A stretch of 64,000 nt of DNA from Antilocapra americana (GCA_007570785.1 ML664173.1:13115933-13179932); one strand, 5' to 3'; positions 45,828 to 57,931 are shown, counted from the stretch's first letter. Notes: generated by a model not told the origin, from the letters alone. Made by a program: numbers and translations.

Positions 45828-47184
45828 CCAGAAAACTAAAGATAGAATGACTCCTAATCCATTCTGTGAAACCAACGTAATACCAATATCAAAACCAGAC
45901 ATAAAATATAAGAGGGAGAAAAAAGCTATATACCAATATTCATAGTGAACACAGATGCAAAAATTCTTGTTTTAAAAAAAGTGTTAGCTCATTGAGTCCA
46001 ACTTATAAATAGGTGCTGTTCTCATTACAACCTATCATATAGTGCACAATTTTGATTTGTCTCCCTATAGGCAACATTAATTTTGATGATTATCCACCTA
46101 ACTTTCTCACTTATTTGTTTTCTTTTTATAATTGAGTATTGTGTGGGAAAGTCCTTCCATATTGTATAAATAGCCAGTTCTTTACTGAAATTTCAATTTA
46201 TTCATTTGTTTATTTGTATCAGTATGGACTCATGGATTTCTAAAATTTTTCAGTGGATCATAATTCATTACTCTCATTGTTTAACAGCCTCACTGAGATA
46301 TTTTGACACAATAAACTATACATATTTAAAATGTACAACCTGATGTCTTTGACATATTCATACACTTATGAATCCATCACCATAATCAAGCTGGTTAAAC
46401 ATATCCATCACCCCCAAAACCTTTGATTTCCCTTGATAATTCCAGTCCCATCCCTCCGCTTACCTCCCATCTCCAGAAAACCATTCATCTGCTTCCTATC
46501 AGTATAGCCTAGAATTTTGTAGAGTTTTATATAAGAGGAATCACACTCTTTTTTACCTAGCCTTTTTCCCTCAACACAATTTTTCTGAGATCCGTCATGT
46601 TGCTGTGTGTATCAACAGTTTATTCGTTTTTTTCTTACTGAGTAGTATTCCATTCCATAAATATATTAATATCATAATTTCTTTATTTATTCATCAGCTG
46701 ATGTACATTTGGGTTGTTTCCAGTTTTGGAGTACAAATAAAGCTGTTCTACACATTCGTGTTCAAGTCTTTGTGCTGACATGCTTTCATTTTTTATGGGC
46801 AAATACTTAGGAATGTAGCGGTCAAAATGTATGGCAGGTATATGCTTAATTTTTAAAGAAATTAAACGGCTTTCTAAAGTGGTTGTGCCATTTTACATTC
46901 CCACCAACACTGTATAAGAGTTCCTCCACATACTCCCAATGCTTGGCACAGTGTCTATTTCATTTTAGTCATTCTAACAGATGTGCGATTGCATTTCATT
47001 ATGGTTTAAATTTGTATTTCCCTAAGACTAATGATGTTGAAAATCTTTTCATGTGTTTATTTGCCATCTCTGTATCTTCTTTGGTAAAAGGTCAATCTTT
47101 AGCCCATTTTTAATGAATTGTTTGTTTTCTTATTATTCAGTTACAGGCATTCTGTATACATTCCATATACAATTCCACAACAGA

Positions 47185-47252
47185 CAAAGAAACTCTGACT
47201 CAAGATGGTGTCACAGTTGAATGACACCACTTAAGGAAGAAATATTGCTCTT
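47185..47252 (+). repeat. 68-base direct repeat, copy 2
   Basis: Second copy of the sequence at 45760-45827 (three substitutions). It interrupts antisense L1 sequence: L1 words 'catatac' before and 'tttatcaaataaatgattt' after are normally adjacent. 'Tttatcaaat' occurs twice at the right junction (47251 and 47266 onward). Confidence 0.9.
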
Positions 47253-47931
47253 TATCAAATTTACTTTATCAAATAAATGATTTGTAAATATTTTCTCCCA
47301 GTTTGTGGCTTGTCTTTCCTTTCTCTTTTTTCCAAAAAAAAATTTTTTAATTTTAATGAAGTAAAATTTACCACTTTTTCCTTCATGGATCATGCTTTTG
47401 GTGTTGTATCTAGGAAATCTTTGCATAACCCAAATTACAACTATTTTCCCCTATGTTTCCTTCTAAGTGTTCAATTTTCAGGTTTTACATTTGGTTGTGT
47501 GATCTATTTGGAATCCATTTTTCTACATGGTGTGACATATGGATCAAAGTTCAGTTTTGCACATGAATATCCAACTGTTCCAGCACTGTTTGTTGAAAAG
47601 ACAAAACTTTCTACAATGAAATTGCCTTTTCACCATTGAAAAAAATTCACGGTTCATATTATGTGGGTCTACTTCTGGATCATTTAATCTGTTCCATAGA
47701 TCATTTTGTCTATCTTTACACCAATACCACACTATTTTGATTACTATACTTTTACAGTAAGTCTTGAAATCAGAGAGTCTTAGTCCTCAACTTTGTTCTC
47801 CTTTTTCAGTGTTATTTTGTAGAACTGACTCTAAAAACCTCTGCATTCTTATATAAACTTGAGAATCAGCCTGTCAATTTCTATTTTAAAAACCTGCTGG
47901 GATTTTGATTGGGATAGTTAAGAATCTAAGC

Positions 47932-48027
47932 TCCAGGAGTTGGTGATGGCCAGGGAGGTCTGGCGTGCTGCAGTCCATGGGGTCACAGAGTCGGACACAA
48001 CTGAGCAACTAAACTGAACTGAAATTT
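47932..48027 (+). mobile_element. BovB LINE 3' fragment nested in L1
   Basis: 'Aggagttggtgatggccagg', 'ggcgtgctgcagtccatggg', 'gagcaactaaactgaactga'. Confidence 0.85.
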
Positions 48028-48083
48028 ATTTGGGGAAAATAGACATCTTAACAATACTGAGTCTTCCAACCCATGAACATGAT

Positions 48084-48165
48084 TGCCGTTGTTCAGTTAC
48101 TAAGTGGTGTCTGACTCCTTGCAGCCCCTCAGACTTGAAGCATGCCAGGCTTCTCTGTCCTGTAT
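48084..48165 (-). mobile_element. Bov-A fragment nested in L1, perfect 12-base duplication
   Basis: Antisense 'gttgttcagttactaag', 'ctgactccttgcagcccc', 'catgccaggcttctctgtcc'. Flanked by 'catgaacatgat' at 48072-48083 and 48166-48177. Confidence 0.9.
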
Positions 48166-48349
48166 CATGAACATGATATATTTCTCTATTTATTTCTCTC
48201 TAATTTCTCTCAGCAATGTTTAGATTCATATACCTCATTTCAGGAATTCCTTCTAAGTAAATAATCCAGGACATAGGGAAAAACCCTATGAACTGAGACA
48301 TTCAGCACAGTGCCAATTATAACAGAAAAACATATATGTAAATAGATGC

Positions 48350-48604
48350 TGAAGCTGAAGCTCCAGGATTTTGGTCACCTAATGCAAACAGCCGACTCAC
48401 TGGAAAAGTCCCTGATGCTGGGAATGACTGGGGGCAGAAAGAGAAAAAGGTATCAGAGGATGAGACGGCTGGATGGCATCACCAGTGCAATGGACATGAA
48501 CTTGGTAAACTTTAGGAAATGGTGAGGGACGGAGGGGCCCGGCATGCTGCAATCTATGGGGTCACAAAGAGTTGGACATGACTGGGCAACTGAACAACAA
48601 CAAC
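48350..48604 (+). mobile_element. BovB LINE 3' end with 10-base duplication
   Basis: 'Gaagctccaggattttggtc', 'actggaaaagtccctgatgc', 'ggctggatggcatcaccag', 'ggcaactgaacaacaac'. Flanked by 'aaatagatgc' at 48340-48349 and 48605-48614. Confidence 0.9.
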
Positions 48605-48834
48605 AAATAGATGCATCCTAAAAGTAAAAAAAGGGTTTACTATAGAACAGTCACACAGTTCAGTAGCCATTTTAACAGAAGATCATGAAGATTATTGTAA
48701 CAACACGGAAAATGCTAAATATAGCAGGCAAATGACACACAGGAAAGAGTTAGAAAGAGAGCATATCGAAATCATAAGTTTGAGCTGGTGAAATTATATT
48801 TTTTTTCTTATATCTGTACATTTTATCACTACTG

Positions 48835-48985
48835 CTTTAATAAATTTTTTCTATTTTTAATTGATCTATAATTCATACAGCATAAATTTCACCATTTTAA
48901 AATATACAGTTCAGTGGTTTTTACTAAATTCACTTAAGTAGTATAACTATTAATATCATCACTATCTAATTCCAGAACATATAAG
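48835..48985 (-). mobile_element. Old L1 3' end fragment, antisense
   Basis: 'Tttaattgatctataattca', 'tacagcataaatttcacc', 'aatatacagttcagtgg', 'aattccagaacat' match L1M 3' ends. Confidence 0.7.
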
Positions 48986-49439
48986 TTGTTTTGTTTTTAA
49001 AAATCACTTACAATATTTTAATCACACTTTATATAAATATCTATCTTGAGTCTCTGAAATAAAAGTCTGCTTCATTCAATTTATCAGTACCCATTAATAG
49101 CTAATAAAGGTTGTGAGTACCCAGTATGTATGAGTTTCCTATTATGTTTTACTAACACTCAAGTTCAATGAATAACTTCATGTTAAAATGAGAATCACAC
49201 AAGATGCCAAATGACTTGTCAGCACAATGTAAGTACAAATAGGTCCCTGATTTATAATTTTCACATACTCTATAATCATTAGCTTTGGTTTCAATTGTTG
49301 ATTCACTACATCCGCATATGATATAAGCTGCTGGGAAACAAAACCTTGTTCATCACACACTCTGTAACAATGGCTGGTCCTCAGCAGTAAATGCACAATC
49401 CTTTGTAGCACTCACGTCATCTGACCTGGTCCAGGTAAG
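48986..49439. other. AT-rich intron sequence, nothing recognised
   Basis: Probably more degraded LINE material, but no specific family could be named. Confidence 0.35.
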
Positions 49440-49612
49440 AGCCTCAGGTAGGTATCATTATTCTCTACATTGCACAGGTGCGGGAACTTCCGCTGCTCAA
49501 AGGAAGTTAAGGACCTTGCTAGGGTTACTCAGCCAGTAAATGGGAGATCCAGGGTTTGAATCATGGTCTTCTGACTCCAAAACCCAACGCTTTCTGCTAG
49601 ACTTTGCTGCCC
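49440..49612 (+). repeat. MIR SINE
   Basis: 'Tctacattgcacaggtgcgg', 'ttaaggaccttgctaggg', 'cagccagtaaatgggagatc', 'gggtttgaatcatggtctt', 'cttctgctagactttg'. Confidence 0.75.
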
Positions 49613-50023
49613 CTCCAAACACACTGTTAAACATTCTTCACAAATGAGAAGGAAAAGGTCCAGATGCCCAGTGGCTGCTATGGGCCCTCAAAGCTGCCCT
49701 CCCGTATGCTCATAACACCTCCACTCCTACCCACAGTGATTTCCCACACCTGGCAGGTCTGGGGCCCCAGGAGTCATTCCAGTGAGCTGGCTATTACCAA
49801 GATGGGGAACAAACCCATGAGTACGCAGGGGCCTGGAAAACACCAGTCACACAAACCGCAATCAGGGAGCCACTGGAAGCAGGACACAAGGGAGGTCCAG
49901 GAGGCATAATGGGTCTCACTGCAGACACTGGACAAGACCCCAGGACCGTACAGCCCCGGGAGGCAGGTCACAAGGGGGTAGGACACTGGCCGCGGTGGAA
50001 AAAGGGACACAGCCTTCAACAGA

Positions 50024-50231
50024 AGTGAAAGCGCTAGTCACTCAGCCATGTCTGACTCTTTGCAACCCACAGACTCTATACAGCCCACCAGGCTCCTCTG
50101 TTCATGGGGTTCTCCAGGCAAGCATACTGGAGTGGGTTGCCATTCCCTTCTCCAGGGGAGCTTCCCGAACCAGGGATCAAAGCCAGGTCTCCCACGCGGC
50201 AGGCAGATTCTTCACTGTCTGAGCCCCCAGA
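50024..50231 (-). mobile_element. Bov-tA SINE
   Basis: Antisense: tail 'gaagtgaaagcgctagtcac' at the left, head 'tcttcactgtctgagccccc' at the right. Confidence 0.9.
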
Positions 50232-51884
50232 TGGTAATCTTCCAAAAGTCTCCACTGTCCTCGGTATGAAATCCACACTCCTACCAGGCCCATCATGATG
50301 GAACCCAGGTGTCCTCCAGGCTCATCTCTTACCCTCCCACCCCTCCCCCTCCCCAACCACAGGGATCAGTCCTGCACGAGCCCCTCGCCCCCTGCCCGCC
50401 CCCAACCTTTGCATAGGCAGCTTCACAACCTCACCACCCCCCTCTCTCTCACCTGTCAAAACCCTTTCCAGCCTGGACCCTGGCCTCCTCAGTCCCCTTG
50501 CGTCTTCCTAGCCCCAGTCCGGCCCATGCTCCTGTCCTCCCTGTCTCCTCTCTCAGATGCAGCTGCTGCCCACTAGCCCAGAACCAACAGCAGCACCAGG
50601 GCTTCATCTCCAGCGAGCCTCCCCATCCTCTGATTTTCTGAACTTCTCTTGGGAAAAAAAAAAAAAAATAAGCTCCCGAGTGGGCTTCAGCTCTGGGCAA
50701 GACCACCTGCTCTGGGCCAGACCATGGAAAGCAGGAAGATGCCGCAGACTCGGCGAGGTTGCAGACATGCTTGGCTGTGATTCAAGGTGAAAGGCAAAGA
50801 GCAACAGAGCTTCCGAATGTCACGGACAATGATGTTACCATCCTCCAGTGGGGATGGCCTCCTTCCCACAGCTCCCTCCCCCTCATTTCTCTGTAGGTAA
50901 CAGACGGGCAGACCCTGAGAAGGACTCCACTTGAGCATCCAGGGCAGCAGTTTTTCCTGCACAACCAAGGATTGGAATCACCAATGATTCACTCAACAGA
51001 AGCCACGTGCCCATCACAACATCCAGAGAGACACCCCTCCACTGCAGCCCCTCGCTTCCCTACACACTCCAAGAGGAGCCACCAAGCGCTGCTTCCATGA
51101 GGAACTGAGCAGGCTACCAAGAAGTGAAATTGAACAAGGCAGTAGGCAGACCATCATCCTAGAAGATGTCACCCCAGACATCTGGGACAATCACGGACTC
51201 CGCCTGGCTCTCAAGGCCTCCCTGGGTCCCCTCAAGGTCACCCAAAGGGACCACTGGCAAGGGTCTGCACGGCTAGACAAAGACATAAAGAGGACCCCAG
51301 CACAATTTCTGGGTCTAGGCTCTGCCGGGGCCCTGCTTTCTAAGCCCACAGGACAGGCTGGCCTGAGGGGGAAAGGGGCTGGCACAGCTGGGCACTGATG
51401 TCCAGTCTACAAACTATGTTGGCACTTGGGGGACAAATACCAACTCAGGGGAGCACAGGTGGTCTAGGGAGATGCTGTCGTGATGTTCTGGTCAGAGGAG
51501 AGACCCAGCAAAACAGCCACTGAGGCCCCTTTGGCAGGTGGTCCTTAGGAAACCCCACCAGGCCTCCAGGGAAACCAAATGCTCCAAACCAAAACAAACT
51601 CCTGTGGAGCGTGAAGTGTGACACCCCAAACATCGACATTTATAGACCCAGCACCATCTCACACTTGGTTGTTAGTACTGTGGGACTTTCCATCACCAAT
51701 GACAAATTCCAGGAGCACATCAAACACAGAAAATCCCAGAGCATTCAATAGCGAAAGAAGAGAAGCAGGTGTTTGAGGGGCAACTCCACGGGAGACTGCA
51801 GAGCGAGCTGACCGTGGGGAGGTTTGTGTCCGTATCCAGCAATAATCTAGAAGGACAAGTCAATGAACATTTTAATCCCGTTAC
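50232..51884. other. Intron sequence with an L2-like left part
   Basis: 50260-50560 is C-rich and weakly L2-like in antisense. A15 run near 50654-50668. The rest is unrecognised. Confidence 0.35.
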
Positions 51885-52105
51885 CAACGCTTATTAATAC
51901 TTACTGTGTTTCAGCCCTAATCCAAACACTTTATATAGGTGTTATAAAATCCCACAACCACCCAATAAGGTAGGTGCAATTACTATCTTCTGTTTCAGAG
52001 ATGCAGAGGCGATGGCTCAGGAAGGTTAAATGTCTTGGCCCAGGGTACTGAGCTGGGACCTGAGCCCAGGCAGTCTGGTTGCAAGACTGCCTGCTTTTTA
52101 ACCCC
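51885..52105 (+). repeat. MIR SINE
   Basis: 'Attaatacttactgtgtttc', 'caaacactttatataggtg', 'caattactatcttctgtttc', 'gaggcgatggctcagg', 'aggttaaatgtcttggccc', 'ggcagtctggttgcaagac'. Confidence 0.75.
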
Positions 52106-54334
52106 AGGGAGAAGCTTCTCAGGATACCTGGATACTCCAAGTGAAAAGGCTTTGAACCTGGACTCATGGTACCTGGATCCTGGGCCAATTCTGCCCCTAA
52201 TTTATCGCCCCTACTTAATGGAATCCTGAACAAATCATCCGAAGTTTCAGGACCTCAGCTGGTCCATACATACAAAGACAAGCTGCAGAGAATCAGGAAC
52301 ACATGTGCGGCATGCACGCCTCCCCTCTATCACCAAGACACCCAGCAGACGTCACTAATCGGCCACAACACACTGAGCCCAGGCGAAGACTCACTCATTC
52401 TCTACCCTGTACTCAACCACTGTGTATCAGCTGGAATGGACAGATGAGATGCATTTGCTTTCCCAGCGTTAAGCTTGTTTCTAAGGTGTCTCCAGACTCT
52501 AAAAATCTACAACTGTGTTACTGGGGTTGTACAGACAAAACTTTAGCCCCATTCCAAATAGGTTTTACCCTTATGCTTCCATCGTCCTTCTGCAAGATGG
52601 ACATTACGTTACACGTCGTCTGCTCCCCTGTCTCCCCAACCTGCAGTGGATGAACTGGACGTGCTGGCCTCTTCTCTTCTCTGTCTCCAAGGGAGACCAA
52701 CAAAAAGGAGATCTAAGGCCAAAGCCACTGACATAACAGGATGAAGGGGTGCAGGTTCCTTTGTGCTAAGCGTTATGTTTCCAGAAAGTTCCACTTGAAA
52801 TACAAATACTCCCTAAAGATGGTAACACGGGAAATTATCATCAGTCACGGACACCTTGGCATGAGTTTCTGCCTCTTTTTCCAGCTTCAGCAACTAGTCA
52901 AGAGCCCAGTTCTGTGAGATGGGATAGATTCCAAGCACAGGTTTTGTTTCAGAGAAGGTCATCCTAAAAAGAAAGTTGTGGGAGGGGGCATTTGGGGAGG
53001 GCAGCCACTAGTGGCTGAGAAAGCTTAATGAATAAAACATGCTACACAGCTGCCAAGGATACTTGCATTTTAATAGGGAACAGTTTGGGGCCAAAAGAAT
53101 TAATCTCTAATGGTGGAATTACAAGCATCAGCAATGATTTAGGGAGGTATTAAGCAAAGGAAGTTGTTCCAGCACCCCTGAAATCCCAACAAATGAGCTG
53201 ATGTGAGTGCACAAGACCTCAGCAAATAGCAAATATGCTGCAAATTTAAGGGATTAATAGTATTATTGCTGACAACTTCTGACTCTGCCTGCCAGTGACC
53301 AAGCCTGACACTACAGAGACAAACCGGATGCTCATGGGAGCCCAGGACATGCATTCTTTGGCCTGGAAAGCATCCATTTGGGGACTTAGTTGCCAGAAAA
53401 ACTGAAGAGAACCCTTCCCTCCATCTGCCACTTAATCACACACACTGAGAAGATGCATAATTAATTTGTTCTCAACAGTTGCTCTGTGGCTAGAAGAGTG
53501 AGGGCATTTCTGGAATGGCAATTACAGGCACACACAAAAAAATGTCATGTAACAAGCAGAATAACATATCCATCCAGCCTGCTTCCCTTCCCTTCCCCAT
53601 CAACCCTGTTCAGGCCATGGGCCTGGGTGTGCAACAGGAATGGAAAGGAACAAAACACCAACTCCTGAAAGATACAGGGAAGGAAGACTCACTCTAACTT
53701 CAGAAAGGGAAAAAGGTGCAAAGTTCAGGTACAAGGTGCAGATCAACAAGCAGGACATTTGAGGCACAACTAAACACAGGAATTCAATGAAGTTAAAGAA
53801 TTTTGTTAATTTCATTCACTGTGATAATGACATGAATACATACAAAAATGTCAGTTGTTAGAGACGCCCATTGAAATTACAGGTGAAATGCCCTGATTTT
53901 TATAATTTGAAAGTCTTCAGCAAAATAAATAAATGAAGGATTTATGGAAAACTATTTTAGATCTAGGTGCCAGGCACATTATTCTTTTTTTAAATACATC
54001 TGAAATTTTTCATATAGAGTTTTTGCTTGTGCTTTTGTTTTAAGATTTAAGGCACATCCCTACCTGTTGTTCCTAACATTTCACTGTAGCCCAGGAGGCC
54101 ATACGTTCTAGACCTGGGCCAGCCTTTCTTGTCTCTTGTGTACCATGTGCCCTGTCATCCACCCTAGTCCATCATGTCAGACTCCTTTTGGGTCTTGGAA
54201 CAGCCATGCTCATTCCCATCTCAGGACCCAGGCTTGCAGCCTCCTTTTCCTGGGGCCAACTTCATGAGCACGTGACCAATACTACAGTCAGACTGCACCC
54301 CACACTCAAAAGGGCTCCACACCACGGTTTAACA
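52106..54334. other. Mostly single-copy intron sequence
   Basis: 53025-53290 is AT-rich, repeat-free and has several TAAT cores ('agaattaatctctaatgg', 'gggattaatagtattattgc'), so it may hold a conserved element. No exon or transposon is named elsewhere. Confidence 0.35.
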
Positions 54335-54953
54335 TGAAAGACAGAATAACACCCCCCAACAAAGATGTCCACGACCTAGTCCCTGGAACTTGTGAATATG
54401 TTACCTTCCTTTGCAAAGAAGAATTAAGGCTGCAGAAGAAACTGAGGTCCTTGATCAGCTGACCATGAGATAGATTAGCTTAGATTATCCAGGTGGGTCT
54501 AGTGTAATCACAATGGTTCCTTTCAGTGGAAGAGGGGGGCACAAGAAGAGAACCAGAGATGTGGCAGCATGGGGACCTAGCCAGACATCGCTGGCTCCAA
54601 AGATGGAGAAAGAGTGCTTTGAGCCAAGGACCACAGGTGGCCAATAAAAGCTAGAAAAGACAAGGCAGTGAACTCTCCCCCAGATCTCCCAAAAAGAACA
54701 CAGCCCTGCTGATGCTGACACGTAATTTTAGTCCAGTGAGAACCATTTTAGACTTCTGACCTCCAGAATTGTAAAAGAATAAATCTGTACTGTTATAGGG
54801 CCTTCCCTGATAGCTCAGTTGGTAAAGAATCTGCCTACAATGCAGGAGACCCTGGTTCGACTCCTGGGTCAGGAAGATCCACTGGCCAAGAGATAGGCTA
54901 CCACTAAGTTTATAGTAATTGGTTACAGCATCAGTTAGGAAACTAATACAGCA
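54335..54953 (+). mobile_element. MLT1-type LTR split by a Bov-tA SINE
   Basis: 'Aaagatgtccacgacctagt', 'ccctggaacttgtgaatatg', 'gatcagctgaccatgagata', 'gattatccaggtgggtct', 'tgacctccagaattgtaaaa', and after the SINE 'taagtttatagtaattgg', 'gaaactaatacag'. Confidence 0.85.
54798..54905 (+). mobile_element. Bov-tA SINE, 3'-truncated, nested in the LTR
   Basis: Keeps the head 'ggccttccctgatagctcag' and B-box-like 'tggttcgactcctgg' but stops after 'gataggctaccac'. Loss of the 3' part is unusual for retroposons and suggests a later deletion or rearrangement. Confidence 0.85.
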
Positions 54954-56189
54954 CAGCTGTCTTGAAATTCTTAATTTTATCTTTGGATGTGGGTTTTGCA
55001 AAGAAAGCCGAATGGGACGGTGAAGCAAGCTCCCATGTAAGGGTAGATGGAAGGCCATAATGCAATTAATAAAGTTAATGGACGTTCACATGCAACTCAC
55101 ACACAGTCCCACCTTCCCAGTGGGCTCTTGGCTGCCCTTTCCTCACCCCAAGTCCAGTACCCCGGCTCCAGCTGGCCTCCCTACCTCCTCCCCACAGTTA
55201 CAGCTGCTCTCTCTTCCCAGCAAGGGAACCAGGTCATGTTGGTGGGGGAGGCATACCTTCTTCCATTGCCCTTTGTGCCCACTGGGGGCCTCGGTATAGG
55301 CATAAGAAGGGTCAGGGTCACTTCATGCCCAGTTACATTCCTCTTCATCCCAGCAGTGAAAATACAAAACGAAATGGGAGGTGTCTGGCTTGGTCAACTG
55401 GGGCAAGTTGGAATGAGTTGCTTCATTCCTGCACGTATGTTGAAATAGTAATTTTCAGAATAAAAAATACAGCTGCTGTTTTTTTGAGGGGAGTGACGTT
55501 TTGCAATTGGATGACTTAAGGTTACAAAGAGCCATGTTATGTGGGTTACCCTTTAGTTTAACAGATGAGAGTATAACATTTAAATATCTATTCCTCCATC
55601 TCCCCATATGTTTTTCTCCATGTTCACATTGAACTTGAGCTATGGAATGAATTTAAGAACCATGTCTTGAATGAACTGTAAAAAGATACACAAATTAAAA
55701 ACTTTTTAAAAAGAAGAGTCAAGGTCATACCTCTGTCAAGCAGTATCCCTCCACATCCTAGACCAGTATCACCAAGACAAGCTCAGCAGGTGACTCAGCA
55801 GGAACTTCTCACTCAGTCCAGGGCCTGAGCACCTCCCAGCACAGAGGCTGCAACCTCTTGGGAGTTTCCCATCCACTGTGGGCTGGGGCAGCAGAGCTAC
55901 AGGAAGGGGAGATTGACTCCCCACCCAGCCAGAGGCCTGCATGGTCATTGTGCACTGGGCCCTGTGAATTACATAACCCGCCCTGTCTCTTTCATATCCT
56001 CTCAGCTTTTCACATGCTGGTTCTTTCAGCACGTCTCAGTTTCATCTGGAAAAAATACCCATATCAGAGAGCGTTTCCTAAGCCCAGCTTCAGTCACTTT
56101 TTATCCCATGACCATGTTTTATCTCTTTTGGGCACTCAGCAAGAGCTGACATTATCTGGCTCACTTACCTCCTTGAGTCACTAAAAAGT
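54954..56189. other. Single-copy intron sequence, nothing recognised
   Basis: No exon or named repeat. AT-rich at 55430-55730. Confidence 0.4.
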
Positions 56190-56402
56190 ATTCACCAAGC
56201 CCATTTTATGCCAGGCACTGTTGTAAGTGCTGAGGGTACAGCGGCAAGAAAAACAGACTGAGTCTCTGCCCCCCTGGACCACGCACTCTTGCGAGTGTCT
56301 TCAATTGCTAATGATCTGCTATCCTCTCAAGAGCAGACTGTTGTACACCTGGCATCTCACACAGTGCCTGGCTCTAGTAAGTGCTCAAAATCATTTGTGC
56401 AG
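56190..56402 (+). repeat. Ancient L2/MIR-like repeat
   Basis: 'Ttatgccaggcactgttgta', 'agtgctgagggtacagcgg', later 'cacagtgcctggctctagta', 'agtgctcaaaatcatttg'. Confidence 0.55.
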
Positions 56403-56475
56403 GGACGTCCCTGGAGGTCCAGTGGTTAAGACCTCACCTTCCAACGCAGCGGCTGCAGGTTTGATCCCTGGCTGA
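56403..56475 (+). mobile_element. CHR-type SINE fragment
   Basis: 'Gacgtccctggaggtccagt', 'ggttaagacctcacc', 'aggtttgatccctggctg'. Runs directly into the following SINE. Confidence 0.8.
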
Positions 56476-56678
56476 GCTTCTCTGGTGGCTCAGATGATAA
56501 AGAATCTGCCTGCCAACGCAGGAGACCCAGGTTCGATCCCTGGGTCAGGAAGATCCCCGGAAGAAGGGAGTGGCTACCCACTCCAGCATGATGAATTCCA
56601 TGGACAGAAGAGCCTGGCAGGTTACAGTCCATGGGGTCACAAAGGGCTGGGCACAACTAAGAGATTTTCACTTTCATA
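56476..56678 (+). mobile_element. Bov-tA SINE, full length, abutting a CHR fragment
   Basis: 'Gcttctctggtggctcagat', 'aggttcgatccctggg', body, tail 'aactaagagattttcacttt'. Confidence 0.9.
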
Positions 56679-57019
56679 CTCCTTGGGAAGCTAACATCCC
56701 ACACCCCTTGTGGTCAAAAAACCAAAACATAAAACAGAAGCAATTTTGTAACAAAGTCAATAAAGACTTAAAAATGTTCCAATCTCAAATTTTAAAAATC
56801 CACACATTTGTTGCACAACTGACTGTATGAGTGATGGGTGGCCCAGGCACTTCGGGCTGTGACTGGGCGTAGCAGGGAGACATCCTTCTTCATCCTATAG
56901 AGGGTGGAGCGTAAAGACACGTCCCTAGAGCAAGAAATTGGAGGGAAGGAGAGGCCTGGAGACAGACTGGGGGTGGGAAAAGGACAGTGCCCCATTCCCA
57001 AAGCATGTGGCCTTCAATC

Positions 57020-57370
57020 AGCCTCACATATGTCCCGCCATTATCTGTCAACAGTTTATTTGTATATTTAAGCGAAGTTATTCAGCTAATTGGACATGTG
57101 TCTCATGGTTGTACAGGGAAAAGTCTATTAAAAAGTCTTGCTGTAACAGGCGAGAGCTTTGAGGGTAGTTTTATTCAGGAACAGGAAGGGAGTTGAGTGG
57201 ATTTTAATTTGGTAGAGAATAGCTGCTTGGGGCCAAGACAGTGAGAAGCAGGAAATCAAGAGCAGGCTATTAGATTATTAGTGTTGTTAACAAGCGCCTC
57301 CATCACCCGTACAGCTGTGGAACGCCTTCCATCAACTTTATTGGCTGTATTATGGCCTGCCATCTACCCT
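57020..57370. promoter_or_regulatory. AT-rich, repeat-free block (candidate conserved element)
   Basis: No transposon is recognised. Contains 'ttatctgtcaacagtttatt', 'attcagctaattggac', 'tggattttaatttgg', 'attagattattagtgttgtt' and 'caactttattggctgtatta'. Dense TAAT, GATA-like and CCAAT-like (attgg) cores. Function inferred only. Confidence 0.35.
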
Positions 57371-57740
57371 GCTATTCCAGCGATCCCCATTTTGGAGAGA
57401 CGTGGCCACTGAGGCAAGAAAAATGCATCTCGTCCGAGCCAGGGTGAGCATGGCCTCAGCCCCTGAAGCCTCCCAAGCACATCAAGGTGCGAGAATTCCA
57501 GAGTCTGAAATGAACAGCCCAAAGGGTTTCAGGAGAAATGACGGAGTACTGAGGGGATGGGAGAGAGGCAGAGGGGAAAAACCCTGGACTGTCAAACTCC
57601 CTGAAACAGCAAGTTCACCCACGCCTTGACTGCTGGCTGAGAGGAAGCCTGGACAGGAGAGAGCGCCGGGGAGTCGAGTGGTTAGAGGCACAGGCTTGGG
57701 AGCCACACTGCTGGGGATTAAATTCAAGACCCTACACTGG
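57371..57740. other. Intron sequence with a MIR-like end
   Basis: 57670-57735 has MIR-like words ('gagtggttagaggcacagg', 'cttgggagccacactgct'). The remainder is unrecognised. Confidence 0.4.
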
Positions 57741-57931
57741 GGACTTCCCTGGTGGTCCGGTGGCTAAGAGTCTGCACTCCCAATGCAGGGGGCCTGGATT
57801 TGATTCCTGATTGAGGAGCTAGATCCCGAACGCCACAACTAAGGAGTCTGCATGCTACAACGAAAGATCTGGAATGCCACGGTGAAGACCTGGTGCAGCC
57901 GAAATAAATAAATAACTTAAAAAACAAAAAA
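57741..57931 (+). mobile_element. CHR-type SINE, full length
   Basis: 'Ggacttccctggtggtccgg', 'gcactcccaatgcagggggc', 'gagctagatcccgaacgcc', 'aggagtctgcatgctac', 'acctggtgcagccgaaat', tail of AAAT units. Confidence 0.92.

Larger units (their letters stand above)
43850..45960 (+). mobile_element. Old L1 LINE fragment, 5' region through part of ORF2, decayed
   Basis: Sense L1 words: 'caatgtctagcacctaataa', 'gaaagaacaaag'-like 'gaaaggaacaaagataaaaa', 'cctagaattctatacccagc', 'gcagaaagaaaatgatacca', 'aaatataagtggtcttaaca', 'aaagctggaatgactatg', 'gtgaacacagatgcaaaaat'. Frames are broken by many stops. Carries a nested CHR SINE and one copy of the 68-base repeat. Confidence 0.75.
46100..48250 (-). 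mobile_element. Old L1 LINE, antisense, with nested insertions
   Basis: Antisense L1 landmarks: 'atgaatccatcaccataatc', 'gagtagtattccattccat', 'ccaccaacactgtataagag', 'gtaaaaggtcaatctttagc', 'aatattttctcccagtttgt', 'gtctttacaccaataccac'-like wording, 'cctgctgggattttgattgg', 'catcttaacaatactgagtc'. Interrupted at 47185-47252, about 47932-48027 and 48084-48165. Confidence 0.8.

Noticed and set aside
43850..49030. AT-rich 5-kb block considered as a possible separate gene or ncRNA
   Set aside because: Explained by decayed sense and antisense L1 fragments with nested SINE and BovB pieces.
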